A DNA stretch of 64,000 nucleotides from Lunularia cruciata (GCA_948567375.1 OX419760.1:52762001-52826000), one strand, 5' to 3'; positions 1 through 12,924 are shown, numbered from the stretch's first letter. Numbers and translations are program-made. Notes: a model not told the origin generated them from the sequence alone.

Positions 1-3000
1 TACTAGAGGATAGCATGACTTTATCACCAGCTTCAAAGGTGAGATCACAACGATGATGGTCCACATATTGTTTTTGGCGATTCTGAGCAACAAGGAGGTG
101 AGATTTGGCTTGTTGGAGAGATTGAGATATAGTGGTCAACAATGTAGAAGTATGAGGAACCTGAGAGGGAGGGGGAGCAAGAAGAGAATCTGGAACAAGC
201 AGATCTTGGCCAAAATTGAGAAAGAAGGGAGAAAATCCGGTGCTTGCCTGTTTGGAATTGTTGTAGGCAAATTTTGCAGCTGCAAGACATTCATCCCAGT
301 TGGTATGGTGGACATTGACAAAGGCCTGCAACATATCCTCCAATGTACGATTGGCGTGTTTGGTTTGTCCATCAGTTTGAGGATGATAGGCCGTGGACAA
401 AGCAAGCTTGGTGCCGAGTATTTGGAAGAGTGCTTGCCAAAACTTCCCGGTAAATTAAGGATCACCATCGGAGATGAGTACACATGGCATCCCATGATGC
501 TTGAAGACATTGTCGAAGTAGATTTGCGCTAAGGTTGGAGCATCCATGGTATCACAGGTTGGTGCCAAGTGGATTTGCTTACTAAGCTTATCCACAAATA
601 CCATGATTGCGGTGTATCCTTGTTTTGTCTTTGGCAAGGATGTGATGAGATCCAAGCTCACATGCTCCCAACGAGCGGATGGAATGGCAAGTGGTTGAAG
701 GAATCCACTCGGCTTCTGGTTGTTGGCCTTGTTCCGTTGGCAACTCTCACATGATCGAACAAAGTCTTGAACATCTCGTGTCATGTTGGGCCACCACCAT
801 TGGCGTTGGAGGGTGCCCAAGGTCTTGTCCACTCCCATGTGACCAGCTATTGGTAAATCATGGGCTTCTTGAAGGCGCACAAGTCGAAGATCACCTTTGG
901 CCGGTACATAGATCTGGTTTGCATGGAATAAAATGCCTTCCTTGAAGGAGAAGGTGTTGTACTCCTTGTCACGTGCTGTTAGACGACCGTGTATCATTTG
1001 GAAGAAGAGATCTTGTTGTAGAGCTGATTGAAACTCATTATGGACCTTAGGGTCAATGGAGACCGTTGTAATTGCCGCCGTGATGAGAGGAAGATCCTTC
1101 AAATCAGGTCGTCGTGATAGAGCATCGGGGATAACATGGAACAAACTTGGTTTGTACTCTCAAGTTTGATGTCAAACAATTGGAGTTGCTCTTCCCATTG
1201 ATGATGCCGACTCTTCATGTGCTCCAAGTGTAAGGTCTGCAACAATGGCTTGTGATCAGTTCGCATGATCACTTGTTTCCCCAAGAGATAATGCCTCCAT
1301 ATCTTGGTGGCATATACCATTGCAAGTTGTTCCCGATCTCAAGCAGAGTAATTTCTTTCAGTTGTATTTAGTCGACGAGACACAAAGGCAATAGGATGTA
1401 GTCCATCTGGAAATTATTGTTGCAACACAACTCCAATTGCAAAGTTAGAAGCATCAAAATCAACCACACAAGGTAGTTGAGGATCATATGGTTGAAGAAT
1501 AGGTCTTGATGACACCATATGCTTTAACTTCTAGAATGCTTCTTCATGCTTGGTGGTCCACTGGAAGCTCAAGTTCTTTCCCAAGAGGTCAGTCAATGGT
1601 GCAGCCACATGAGCATAATAGTGGATGAACCGTCGGTAAAAACTGGCCAATCCATTGAATGCTCGTACTTTTGTAGCATCCTTTGGGGTAGGCCAATCAG
1701 TAATGGCCTTGATCTTCTCTTCTTCCATCTTGATCTCCTCTGATGAGATCTTATGACCCAAGAAGGTAACCTCCTTCTGCCAAAAAGCACACTTTGACTT
1801 CTTGCAGTAAAATTTCCATTGTCATAATTGTCTTAGGACTTCTTGCACATGATTCATGTGTTCTGCCTCTGTCCTGCTATAGATTAAGATATCATCTAAG
1901 AACACCACCACGGATTGATCCAATAGTCCCTCCAACACCCGATGCATCTGATCCATGAAGACAGCTGGAGCATTAGTGAGTCCGAAAGGTAGAACTCTCC
2001 ACTCAAAATGTCCATACCTTGTGCAAAAAGTAATCTTTTGCACGTCCTCTCCTTCAATAGGAATTTGCCAATAGCCGCTACAAAGATCCAGCTTGGAAAA
2101 GTAGCGTGCTCCACTTAGTTGATCAAGCAGGTCATCAATCCGAGGCAAGGGATATGCATTCTTCATAGTTTTCTTATTGAGTCCACGATAATCAATACAG
2201 ACACAAAGTCCTCAATCCTTCTTTGGAACAAATAGTACCAGTGCTCCCCAAGGAGAGGTACTTTGTCGTATAAAATCCTTCTCCAACAACTCTGTAAGTG
2301 TTGTTTGCAACTCCTCCAACTCCTTTGGTGAGAGCCGATAGATTGGTCTACTCACTGGAGTACTCCTTGGCAATAACTTGATCTTGAAGGGCATCCCTCG
2401 ATTGGAGGGTAATCCCTTTGGCAGATGATCCGGAAACACATCTGTAAACTCCTAAAATATCCAATCAACCATTGCTTGATACGGCACTTGGCCCTCCTCA
2501 GATTGTTCTTGTGCAATCGGCTTGATCCACACTGCGAATACAGACTTATCTTCCTCCAAAGCTTGCTCTATGGCTGCTTCATTAACAAACTTCCCTTCTA
2601 GGGACTCATCTCTCTTCCAAGCTTGCTCCATAGTTGCCTTCCTAGCAAACTTCCCATCTTGGGACTCATCTATCTTCTAGATTTGCTCGATTGCTACCTT
2701 CTCAACAAACTTCCCATCTTGGGACTGACTATTCTTAGGTGTCTTACTCAAAGGTGCCAGACAACCTAATCGGAAATTCCTACCTTGGTGTTGTACTTGA
2801 ATTTGGCATCGGGTCCAATCAAATTGAACCTTATGACATTCAAGCCAAGGTAGACCCAAAATGATATCATAGTGTAGAGGTGCCACTACAAACCTCATAC
2901 ACTCCAAATACTCCTTCCCAATCTTGAAGGTAACAGGATGCAAGGTGCGGAATGCAGAACCCTTTCTACCATCTGCCATCATCAAACTACTTCCAATCAT

Positions 3001-3188
3001 TGGTTTGATAGGAATACCCAATTCCTTTGCTACTTGCATAGACATGCAATTCTCTGAACTTCTAGAATCAACCAAAATTCTACAACCCCGATTAGATTTC
3101 ATACCTTGCAAGTGAAGCAGACTTGTATAGGTCGAGCCTTCAATCCCATTGGAACTAATCAAGCTCCCAGTAGGCGGCTCAAAATCTC
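1..3188 (-). pseudogene. pol of chromovirus copy B (protease, RT, RNase H, partial integrase; broken)
   Basis: Protease is near 3,070 (motif reads DSRSS where copy A has DSGSS). RT spans about 2,440-1,530 with the FLDDILIYS catalytic motif near 1,900. RNase H follows with the TDHKPLL motif near 1,250, then the integrase HHCC region (GHMGVDKT...CESCQRNK, near 740-830), DDE-domain residues (HVSLDLI, LISDGDP), and the window edge. Stops include TGA just before [10 protein letters not shown] near 2,213 and TAG at 1,531-1,533. The TAG is at exactly the same codon as in copy A. Inactive. Confidence 0.88.
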
Positions 3189-4074
3189 CTATTGGGATTT
3201 CTTGTTTCCTTGATCATTCCGCTCCACAACCTCCACTTGGGCAACTTTTCTTGAGTGGACATTTAGCAATGCGATGCCCCAACTGGCAACAATAAAAACA
3301 ACCTCCATTTTGTCGTAATCTTTCTCTATCTGTTGTGCCAAGTGGTCTTTCTTGGATAGCATCAATCTCCATTGGTATTGGTTCTTCCACTCGTGGTACT
3401 GGTAGGCTTTGTGTAGGTCGAGATCGAGACCAAGTTGTCGCAACCAAGGAATCAAAACGCTCAGCCATTTGCATGGCTTCTTTTGCGTTCTGTGGCTCCC
3501 GCATGGTCACTTCCAATTTGATTTGTGACTTCAATCCTTGCACAAATCAATCTAGAACTTCACCTTCTTGGATATTTGGAATTTGCATGATGATGTTCTG
3601 AAATTGTGTGATGTAGCTTCTCACTGAGCCAATCTGCCTCAACTCTTCCAATTTATCTCGTGCGGCTCGGGTGGCATTTATAGTTTGAAATCGACCAAGT
3701 ATTGCATCCTTGAATTCTGCCCATGTCGAAATCGGTGTAACAATTTGTCGTTTAGCTCTTTCTACTCGGAATCGCCAGTAAAGTTTTGCCACGCCATCTA
3801 ATTGGCTAGAAGCCAAGAGAATTTGTTTCTGCTCGTCTTGAAGATTGGTGGCTTCAAAGTAACGTTCATAGTCAAACACAAAATTCTCCACTGTGCTTAG
3901 AAGATTCTTGCCTTCAAACACCTTGGGTTTTGGAAATCAAATGTGATCTTCTCCATCTCGAATTGGCGCTCTGTCTATCTGTTCTCGTTGTTGTTGGTCT
4001 CGTTCATCCAACAATCGAGTAAGATGCTTGATTTGTTGTTGCATTGCAAGGATAACATCCGGTATTGCCGCCAT
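3189..4074 (-). pseudogene. gag of chromovirus copy B (broken)
   Basis: Starts at an ATG at 4,074 (MAAIPDVI..., same start as copy A). It contains the retrotransposon gag core (for example QLDGVAKLYWRFRVERAK near 3,790) and a CCHC zinc knuckle (CFYCCQLGHRIAKC, near 3,270-3,310) that would bind genomic RNA in the capsid. A CGA-to-TGA stop lies near 3,939, and a small deletion after the knuckle shifts the frame. The gag frame ends at TAG 3,189-3,191, the same TAG found in copies A and D. Pol continues in the -1 frame. Confidence 0.85.
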
Positions 4075-4332
4075 TGCTACTACTCTATTCTACTACTCTC
4101 AATTTATCTAATTGATTAACACATAGATACAACACGTCCACCGTTCTACATAAGTTACAACTGGAAGTATCAAGGGTTCCTCTGACATGGTGATCATATG
4201 TAGAAAATCCTGCCCAAAGCGCGAGGTGATGAATTGTGTGAAACGATGCTTTGATAATATTTGGACATGAAAGTCCCAATGGTTTGGCGGAAGTGGATTT
4301 GGTGGTCCATAAATTCCATCCATCCCATTCCT

Positions 4333-4344
4333 GCTCTGATACCA
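4333..4344 (-). other. Primer binding site of copy B (initiator tRNA-Met type)
   Basis: TGGTATCAGAGC on the minus strand, one base inside the 5' LTR. This is the standard plant retrotransposon primer site complementary to the 3' end of initiator tRNA-Met. Confidence 0.9.
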
Positions 4345-4345
4345 A

Positions 4346-4768
4346 TGTAAACTACCGAAATTGAGGAGAGAAATAGGAGAATGGAACCTCACATTGGGAC
4401 ACTTGAATGAGTGAAAACTCCAAATGCCTAACATGAGCTTTGGCCTTGGTATTTATAGGTAGCATACAAGACTCTTAAAGCTTCTCAAGAAGCTTCCTTG
4501 AGCCGCTTTCTTGGAGTGCAAGCCAAGTTAACTAGGAAGCTTCTCAAGAAGCTTCCTTCTAGAAGCCGCCTACTTGGCGTGCAAGCTAAGCTAGTTAGAA
4601 GCTTCTAGAAGCTTCCTTCTAGAAGCTACCTGCTTAGGGCGCAAGTTAACTAGTTGGGAAGTTTCCCAAGAAACTTCTTAGATGCTTCTAGAATATTCTA
4701 GGCTATTTTGTCTTATTCTCTACTTTGTAAGCCCGAATAACTTTGTCTCTAAACTCCATATTGTTACA
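4346..4768 (-). repeat. 5' LTR of chromovirus copy B
   Basis: A 423-bp LTR beginning TGTAACAATATGGAG and ending CA when read on the minus strand, the same length as the copy A LTRs. It contains the same clustered GAAGCTTC-type palindromes and a TATAAATACC box as copy A. It is more diverged from the copy A LTRs than those are from each other, so it is an older insertion. Confidence 0.93.
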
Positions 4769-5560
4769 TAAAGGATCTCCTTGACGTGTACCAACAATTG
4801 ACTCCAAGATGATGACTCCTTCCTGTGAACAACTGTGCTAGTAGTAAAGGGAAGTAGGAGAGCTATAAAAAGACCACACAAAAGGAACAAGAATTGCCAA
4901 GGATCCATCAGCCTCCCTAAGCTCTCTAAAGATGGATGCATGGAAGACACTATAACAAGCATTCTCAACATCCACCTATAGGACGACCCAATCCGGATGG
5001 ATATCTAGGAGTGCTCTAATGCCTAGAGATATAGCCTCACATCCTCCAAGTGTAGCTACTCCAAACTGATGTGGATTGAGGTGTTGTCAAAAGTGAGAAT
5101 GGTACTGAAGGACAATGGTATGATTGACCACCCAAAAAGCTCTCTCCAATAGCAATTGGTCTAATGCCCATGTGTCCTTCTCCATTGCAAGAAGTTGACT
5201 AGCACCTAACACCCAACTAACAAACATAGGAATGTCTCCTCTTGCTACTATTGCAGCCACATGAAACAACTTGGTAAAACCACTAGAAGGATCATCTCCC
5301 TGAAAGTAATCTCTAAGGTGCTCATAAACCATCCCTAACAAGCCTCTTGAGGAAAGGCAAGAGGCAGTGCTTGTCCAAAAAGCAACCTATCAAGACATAA
5401 GGGCTCCTCCGGCTGATAATCTAAGACCTCTAGTGGTAGTCCCTTTACTGCCATAGGATGTAGTGAGCGTAGGGAAGAAATAGTCTCATCTATAGGACTA
5501 GCCATAGACAAAGAGTGTAGCGCTTGTGCTTATCTACAAAACTCTCCTGCCTGACCCAAT
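4769..5560 (-). pseudogene. Relic of a non-LTR-type reverse transcriptase, N-terminal and palm part
   Basis: Reading the minus strand across frames gives an ordered set of RT motifs: ARGDIPMFVSWVLGAS (near 5,230), RPIAIGE (near 5,150), QFGVATLGGCEA (near 5,040), LDIHPDWVVL then VDVENA (near 4,990-4,960), and GTRQGDPL at the border with copy B (4,769-4,790). Frames change and stops interrupt, so it is a pseudogene. The order matches the RT relic at 34,826-41,870. The chromovirus B LTR interrupts it right after the GDPL codons, and the catalytic downstream part must lie beyond the left window edge. I do not assign it to a named clade. It is not a gypsy or copia RT. Confidence 0.7.
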
Positions 5561-5830
5561 GTCCTACACCGTTGTAATCGAGTGGACTTTATGGTATCCT
5601 ATGGTAAAATCTGTCTTTTAAAGCGTGTAGTCCTAACAGACTGCTCTTGAAGGGCCGCACAGTCCCCCGCTCAAAATCAACAAAATCTAACAGCACCTCT
5701 CTATGCCCCGCACATCCCCCTCTAGCATAACAAAGACACCATCAAAGGAGTAAGAGGAATATGAACCATGCTAACTCATTCAAGGGATCACTTGCCAAAC
5801 GATCAAGTGGTATGCATCTCTTTATTTCAA
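5561..5830. other. No gene seen; upstream edge of RT relic
   Basis: Short, moderately C-rich stretch with no supported reading frame. It may be the decayed 5' part of the RT relic. Confidence 0.4.
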
Positions 5831-6597
5831 TATGAGAAAAAAATTCCATAATATTATGTGGATTTCTCTTAGAGTCATTTATTTAATGATATCAGTTACT
5901 TTTTTATTAAAGTGTTTTGTGTTATTTTTTGGTATATATGAATCTTCCATTGATAAGAGAAGTTTCAATATTATTCTTTTGAAATTTTCTACTTGGATGA
6001 AGTACTATAAAAGTATAAATATCTTGTAAGTCCATAGGTATAAGAATTTAACAAGACCATATATTTTGAAATCTCCAAAAATTCAGGAAAAATATAAGTA
6101 CTACACAAATATGAAAATTCATAAAAACAGATTAACAAAATAATTTTTCTTTATTATCTTATTAGTGCACTATAATATTGCATGGAATCACATATAATAA
6201 TTAGTTTATGGAATCAGTATAGCATTCCACATGGGTCCAACTAAAGCTTTTATTGTCCAATTATGCTATACATTAGATGCTCCTCGTAACAATATGTAAT
6301 TATATTATCCATTATATGGTTGAGTCTTGGAAAATAAGAAACCAAATATAGTATTTGTCACGCTGTTAATTAACTTGAGAAATAGATAATAAAATTCTTT
6401 CCAATTGCTATCATTGGGTTGAGAAGTGAATACCTTTTCTATTATTGTGTGTAACAATAGGTTCTTGTGTGTAGGTTCAGTACATCTATTGAGTACATCC
6501 CAAACCTACTCACGCTCTTAATTAACATAAGAAATAAATTAGAATATTTCTATTTTAACATTTGCATGTGTGAATAGCTTTTCTATTATTGGACAAT

Positions 6598-7334
6598 TGT
6601 AATATTCCAAGAACAAAAGAAGAGAGAAAACACATATTACACACTAAACATTTGGTGCCCCAAAGGAGCACCTTCTCTTTATTATATAGACAAAGAGGAT
6701 CTCCTCCAAGGAAGCTCCACCATATGATTAGGCAAACAGATAGGTGACATGTCATCAAGCTCAACCCTTAGATTACTTACTTGGATGGGTGACATGTTGG
6801 TCTAGGTCCTATCTGGTTGGTCAAACAAGTTTTGACCAGAAGGAATCTTTTAGGGAATCTTCTTGTATGAGTCTCAGAATCACTTGAGTAAGGTATCGTT
6901 GGAAAGCTCTCGATGAGACAAACCAAGGGGGGGAGGAAAGCTAGCCTTTCCTCTTTTTGGGAGGAAATCCTACATTTTAGAGGCCTAATTCATCCATTTA
7001 AGCCTCCAAAATTGCCTTCAAAGATTTCAGGTATATTTCAGTTCCTACTCTATTAGTAGAAGTCCCTTTTTGCTGATACTTCTTTCTGATCTGTTTAGTC
7101 CATCATGTGTAACATCCTTCCAGATGTTACCAAACCAATTCTCACCTTTAAATCATATATCTAGCTATTGGTTCTAAGGTTCTCAAGTATATTTTGGTTT
7201 TTGCTCTATTAGTAGAAGTACTCTTTTGGTGATACTTCTATCTGATCTATTTTTACCATCATGTATAACATCATTCTAGATGTTACTAAACTAAATTTCA
7301 CATCTAGATCATATGGCTAGCTCATGGTATTACA
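6598..7334 (+). repeat. Solo LTR, family 3, copy 1
   Basis: Begins TGTAATATTCC and ends GGTATTACA (inverted termini), about 737 bp. It is strongly similar over its full length to 14,513-15,242. The flanks ACAAT and ATAAT match at four of five bases, as expected of an aged target duplication. No internal coding region accompanies it, so it is a solo LTR. The orientation given is arbitrary. Confidence 0.75.
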
Positions 7335-7564
7335 ATAATAATGGGTTGTTTTGTGTATTTTTTAGAAACCCAAACCGAGTTAATAACGTCTATTCAGACA
7401 CACTACTTCTACATGCATTCCATTGGTACTCAACTTCTTCCTATTTAGAATGAGCAAAGTCAGTAAGTTGAATAATTTCAAGAGACATTTCTAATGTTCT
7501 AACCCGATCATAAACTTTCTACTCAAATATGATAAAAGAAGAACTACCCAAGAACAAAAGAACC

Positions 7565-7690
7565 TATCACTACCCACAATAATAGAAAAGGTATTCACTT
7601 CTCAACTATCACTACCCACAATAATAGAAAAGGTATTCACGTCTCAACTATCACTACCCACAATAATAGAAAAGGTATTCACGTCGTCTT
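7565..7690. repeat. Three tandem copies of a 42-bp unit
   Basis: The unit starting CTATCACTACCCACAATAAT and ending TATTCACTTCTCAA occurs three times in a row. The left arm of the surrounding inverted repeat has only one equivalent copy (near 6,420-6,465), so the expansion happened in the right arm. Confidence 0.85.
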
Positions 7691-8530
7691 AACGTGATAG
7701 AAATTGGAAAGACTTTTATTATCTATTTCTCAAGTTAATTAACAGCGTGACAGATATTATATTTGGTTTCTGATTTTCCAAGACTCAACCATGTACTGGA
7801 TGATAGAATTACATATTGTTGCAAGCAGAATCTAATGTATAGCATAACCGGACAATAAAAGCTTCAGTTGGACCCATGTGGAATGCTAAGCTGATTCCAT
7901 AAATTATTATATGCGATTCCATGCAATATTACAGGGCACTAATAAGATGGTAAAGAAATTTTATTTTGTTAATCTGTTTTTATGAATTGTCATATTTGTG
8001 TAGTACTTATATTTTTCCTGATTTTCTGGAGATTTTCTGGAGATACTGGATAATCGAATTACATATTGTTACGAGGAGCATCTAATGTATAGCATAACTG
8101 GACAATACAAGCTTCAGTTGGACCCATGTGGAATGCTATACAGATTCTATAAATTAATTATTATATACAATTCCATGCAATATTACAGTGCACTAGTAAG
8201 ATAAGAAAGAAAATTTATTTTGTTAATCTGTGTTTATGAATTGTCATATTTGTGTACTACTTATATTTTTCCTGATTTTTTGAAGATTTCAAAATATATG
8301 GTCTTGTTAAATTCCTATACCTATGGACTTTACAAGATATTTACAATCTCATAGTACTTCATCCAAGTAGAAATTTTCATAAAAATAATAATGAAACTTT
8401 TATTATCAATGGAAAACTCATATATACCCACAAAATAACACAAATTTTTTTAATAAAAAGTAACTGATATCAATAAATAAATCGCTCTAAGAGGAATCTA
8501 CATAATATTATGGAATTTTTTATCATATTT

Positions 8531-11500
8531 GAGTAGGGAGTGTAAGAATTAAGACTCCAAATTCTAAATTAACCAAGTCACCAAAGTCTAAAAAGATTAT
8601 TCTAAGAAAATAAATATACATTTCTTTACACATTAAACTTCATCATTCTCAAATCACACAAGAAAGGGAATGATAAATGATAGATTACATTCTATCTAAT
8701 TTACACCTTTCTATGAAATAAGAAGAAAGTGAGATTTTGCTTTATATTTCAGTACTAATTTGTAATATGCAATTTAAGGCCAATGCTCATGTTGTGCCTT
8801 GTGTTCATATATCTTTTATATTCAATTTTTATCTCATGGGTATAGAATTATAAATAAGATAATATTTTTCAACACAAAGTAAAATAAAAATAAGCTAGCA
8901 AATGTATTTAAAATTAATCACATTAGAATAAATAAGATCCTTGATGGTCATAGATCATCCATATAAGTTATCTCATATTAAGTAAATTTCAAGGTCATAG
9001 AGTCACTAATCATATTAAGTAAATTTCAAGGTCATATAGTCATGAATAATCATCATGTATAGGAAATACCTCCTACTAAGTGAAGTAAACGGTGATTGGA
9101 TCCTAGATAGAGTATAACTAGTGATATATGAGGATGTTTCTAATTCACCATTTATGAGATATTTCTGCCATTTTAGCATTCCACATAAAGGTTTGTTTGT
9201 GTATCATTGAAGCTTGTGGTCCCTTGAAGGGAGATGTCTATAAAATGTATATGGGTAGGGTGATTTATAGGATGTTTCAAGAACCCCTTCCACATATTTT
9301 GCATTTTTAAAGATTGCTTCCAAGTGAAATTAGCAAATATCACATTGGAAATTAGTTGAATATCATTATGACGGAACAACAAGATAGATACATGTCAGAC
9401 ATAAGGAAAAAGAAAACTTGCCATTTGTAAAAAAAGAAGATCCGATTAGTGTCACATAAGGAACCCTTGGAAATGGTTTGAATTGTTAGCAAAAGGATTT
9501 GAATTTGGCATATTCATTAATTTGTGAAGCATTGATAAATTTGAAAGTTATACAACACTATATTTCAATTTCAAAGAGCTTAAGGTTGGGTTGATATTGC
9601 TAGATACTCAGACAAAAACAAATTTGAAAACCAAAAGAAGAGTAAGGATGCAAAGAATGAAGTTATGCGCACCGCCTTTGGAAGAAAAATTGTGATCTCA
9701 AGAAATTCTTAGAACTCAAAACCCAAACTATTGATTAATGCAATACAGAATTAGAGTAAGTATGGAAGAAACAAGTGCACATATTGAGGTTGAGGTTGAA
9801 AAAATTTGTATGCATCAAGTGGTTCTTCCTTGGCCCTGTATTTGTCTTGATTCATTGAAGAGTTTTAGTTTTCAAGATTTGTTGGAGATGGTTTTCCCTA
9901 TAACAAAGATAGCAACAAGAGGAAAAGAAAATGTGTAAAGCAAAGGAAAAGAAGTTGTCAACCAATTTTAGAAAGAGCTCTCTCCATAATGCTCAAATTT
10001 TAGATTATTCAAATAATCTCAATAATATTCACTAAGGTAATAGCAAGAAGCAAGTGCAGAAGAGCATTGCCTTTAGCTACATGACCACTTATCTTGTGCA
10101 ATTTGGGAGAGGATTACTTGAATCAATGAATGGTGATAGGTTACACAATAAATAGGCAAAGTACATGAGTTTTTACAAGAATGCTTGAGCTTGGAAGGAT
10201 AAGTGTATAAGGGAAGATTTGACAAAGAACAAGTTGAAACAAGGATGCAAAACTATCAATGATAAGTTGAATTATATGTGTATGCATTATGGGAGAATGG
10301 ATGTGATGCTTGCAAGAAGAGCCAACACATCTCCCCTAACCCTTGTAAGCATAAAGGTAGGAGTGGGAAACCCCATGACTATTTGTGCAACACCTTGCAC
10401 TTAGCAAGAAATGAGAAGTTTATTTCCAAAAGATACTCCACAAAGGGAACTCCGCCATTGTCCAATACTAGTACCATATCAATTACCATTCCTTGAGTAA
10501 TTCCATGCATCTAACCATTCTCACAAAAATAAAATGGTGGAGTAGATTTTGTAAAGGATGAGAGTAGATCCCATGCTGCCAACTCTATCCCCTCCCATGA
10601 TTAGTATTTCACTCTAGACTCTTAAGAATTCCTCACCTTAGTCACATTCCAATAATGTTATCACGTTCCACCATCAGTTTTGAATGAGGAGAATGTGCAT
10701 GCACATGCTACTACTCCAAACGAGGAGGTTATGCAAGATCTAGAGTTGGGTGTAGGAGATGCAAAGGAGGTGGGTAGCAGAGAGAGAGAGGGAGAATCAA
10801 GGAAGAGAAAAAAAAGTTTCTACATAGAAATCAAACTCTACACTCTCAACTTTCTCCCAAGATATATCAAATTAGTCAAAGCTTTAGAGTGAGTCACTTG
10901 AAGTTAGAGAGAGATGCATGTTAGTTGAAAAAGAGGCATAGAGACTAAAAAGATGGAGAAGCTTTGAGTGAAAGAAAATCTCAAGAAGAAAGTGCACTTT
11001 AAGAATATGAGCTTGAAGGTTGAAAGGTTAAGAATAAAAAAGAGTAGTTCAAAATCTAAGCAATTGCATTGATGACTTTAGAATTAGCTCAAGTAGTGAA
11101 ATCAATAGATGAAATTAAGAACATTATGAATATCCATGGGCAATTAGATGGCCCTTCTTGTGGGACTTATGGAAGCTAAATGCATGAGCCAAAATTTCCA
11201 ATGTTAGATAACTCCACCTAATTGGATTCAAATGATATTGATTGCCATTTTGGTTTTTGATTCCCATTATAGATACCTTTATAGTTTTTGTTTCTAAATA
11301 GGAATGCCTTGTTGCACCCTATTTCAAGAGAAATAAAATTGTCATAGACACTTTTGATGGTCCAAATAAGATATATGGTTTCAACTTAATGTTTACACCT
11401 ATTGAAATACTTTCAACTCTATTATATGTTTATTGAGTTTGCACTTATTGATATGTTTTAAACTCTATTAGTGTGTTTACATCACCATATATGGAATATG

Positions 11501-12180
11501 GAACAAAACACACCACCTATAAACTATGAATAATGTGCAAAATCTAGGTTTCAAATAAATCCTACAATAAGATACACTAATTATGAAATAGAGTTTGTTG
11601 GGTTCATGTGGGCTTGTATGTTGGGGTGTTGTTGATTTGAGAAATTTTGAATCAAGGTCCAACATGAGAGGGTTTGGAATTAAGGTTAGTTGAACAATTT
11701 GAGAGGTTTGTTGGGTTCAGTGGGGTGGTTTCATAATGGAATCCTTAACAAGTGGTTTTTGGGCGGGTTTATTGGGTTTGGCACATGGTTGGTTTGGATT
11801 ATGGGATTTCAGCAGCTGAAACATTGGTGGTTGGCCTAAGAGATTTAGTAAGACTTGTGTTTAGTGTGTGAGGCAAGGGGTTAATCTAGACTTGGAACAA
11901 TTAGTTGTGCTTCTTGGATGTCACTTGGAGAGTTGGGAGGTTTTGGCCTTGGGTTTGTTTGTGCCATGATATGAGTGAATGGGATTTGGTTGGTTTAGAT
12001 GGGGTTTCATTTGAGTTGGTTTGTATTTTGGTGGGGTTTGTTTGGGTTGGGCTCGGGGTGCTTTGTGGAGTGGGATTCATTGAGATCAATGAGCATTCCT
12101 ATACATTTTTGTTTGGGTCACATAGGTTAATAGTGCTTGATTTGAGTCTAAATTTATATTTAGGGATAATATTTAATATA
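8531..12180. other. AT-rich intergenic stretch without a supported gene
   Basis: Only short open stretches, none with recognisable motifs. 11,580-12,090 is markedly G+T-rich on the + strand, with repeated GTTTGTTGGGTT-like words. The longer open frames there are side effects of this composition. Confidence 0.5.
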
Positions 12181-12720
12181 TACAAATGATATATATATCA
12201 ATTTATATAATTAAATTTCTATATTATATTTATATAAAGGATATAATATATACTCAAATGATATAATTTATTAAGGTATATATCAAAGGGTGATTATAAT
12301 ATTCAAAGGTATATATAAAAGGGTGATTGCTAAATTTAAATGATAACAGATAACAATATATATATCAAAGTGTGATATAATATATCTATGCATATATCAA
12401 AATGTCTACATTATATTAATGATTTTAATGCATCTATGTCAAAGAGTACATGTCCAATAAAATGTTTTCGTATACTTCTATGTATGAATGCACATGTGGA
12501 ATATGATAAATGTAAATTATAATATGCATCAATGTAAGATAGAATATGCAACAATGTCTGAGTGTACATGTAAAATATAATATGCGATCAATGTTAGGTA
12601 TAATATGCCACAATATCAAAATTTGAATATAACATATATCAAGGATAAGGTAATCTAGGTCTATGCATAGAAAAAATATACGTATAGAAAATCATATAAA
12701 AATTCAGGGAGTACATGTAA
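12180..12720. repeat. Degenerate AT-rich minisatellite-like region
   Basis: Repeated variants of ATATATCAAAGGGTGAT and of AATATAATATGC...ATCAATGT occur at irregular spacing, consistent with a decayed tandem array. Confidence 0.5.
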
Positions 12721-12823
12721 AATAAAGTTTAAAGAATAAAAATATCCAATTATATGTTTATCAAAGTTGAACATTGAATATTATCAAAGTAGAAAGTATA
12801 AATAATGGAGAAGTGCTTGAGTG

Positions 12824-12924
<101 letters not shown>

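Larger units (their letters stand above)
1..4768 (-). mobile_element. Family-1 chromovirus copy B (Ty3/gypsy), 3' part cut by the window edge
   Basis: Minus-strand LTR retrotransposon. Reading leftward from the right end there is a 423-bp 5' LTR (4,346-4,768), an initiator-Met-tRNA primer site, gag with one zinc knuckle, then protease, reverse transcriptase, RNase H and the start of integrase, which runs off the left edge. It is collinear with the complete copy A (35,150-40,782), so the missing part should be the rest of integrase, the chromodomain and the 3' LTR. Both gag and pol carry stops and frameshifts, so this copy is dead. It sits inside an older RT relic that resumes at 4,769. The target duplication cannot be checked because the other end is outside the window. 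Confidence 0.93.
5831..8530. mobile_element. Long terminal-inverted-repeat element, no transposase visible
   Basis: The left arm (about 5,831-6,480) reappears as its reverse complement in the right arm (about 7,563-8,530). Examples are AAAAATTCCATAATATTATG at both outer ends, CCACATGGGTCCAACT near 6,230 against its complement near 7,867 and 8,118, and ATGTATAGCATAAC against its complement. The right arm is longer because a roughly 250-bp block containing the GTTGGACCCATGTGGAATGCT segment is duplicated within it (about 7,790-7,930 and 8,038-8,170). The centre holds a solo LTR (6,598-7,334) and no transposase-like frame. The structure suggests a large non-autonomous DNA transposon. The superfamily and exact ends are not determined. 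Confidence 0.65.

Noticed and set aside
7565-7690. CRISPR-like direct repeats
   Set aside because: Head-to-tail 42-bp units without spacers in a plant repeat; a simple tandem array.
11905-12189. 94-codon open frame
   Set aside because: Produced by the G+T-rich composition (V/G/F/L/W only).
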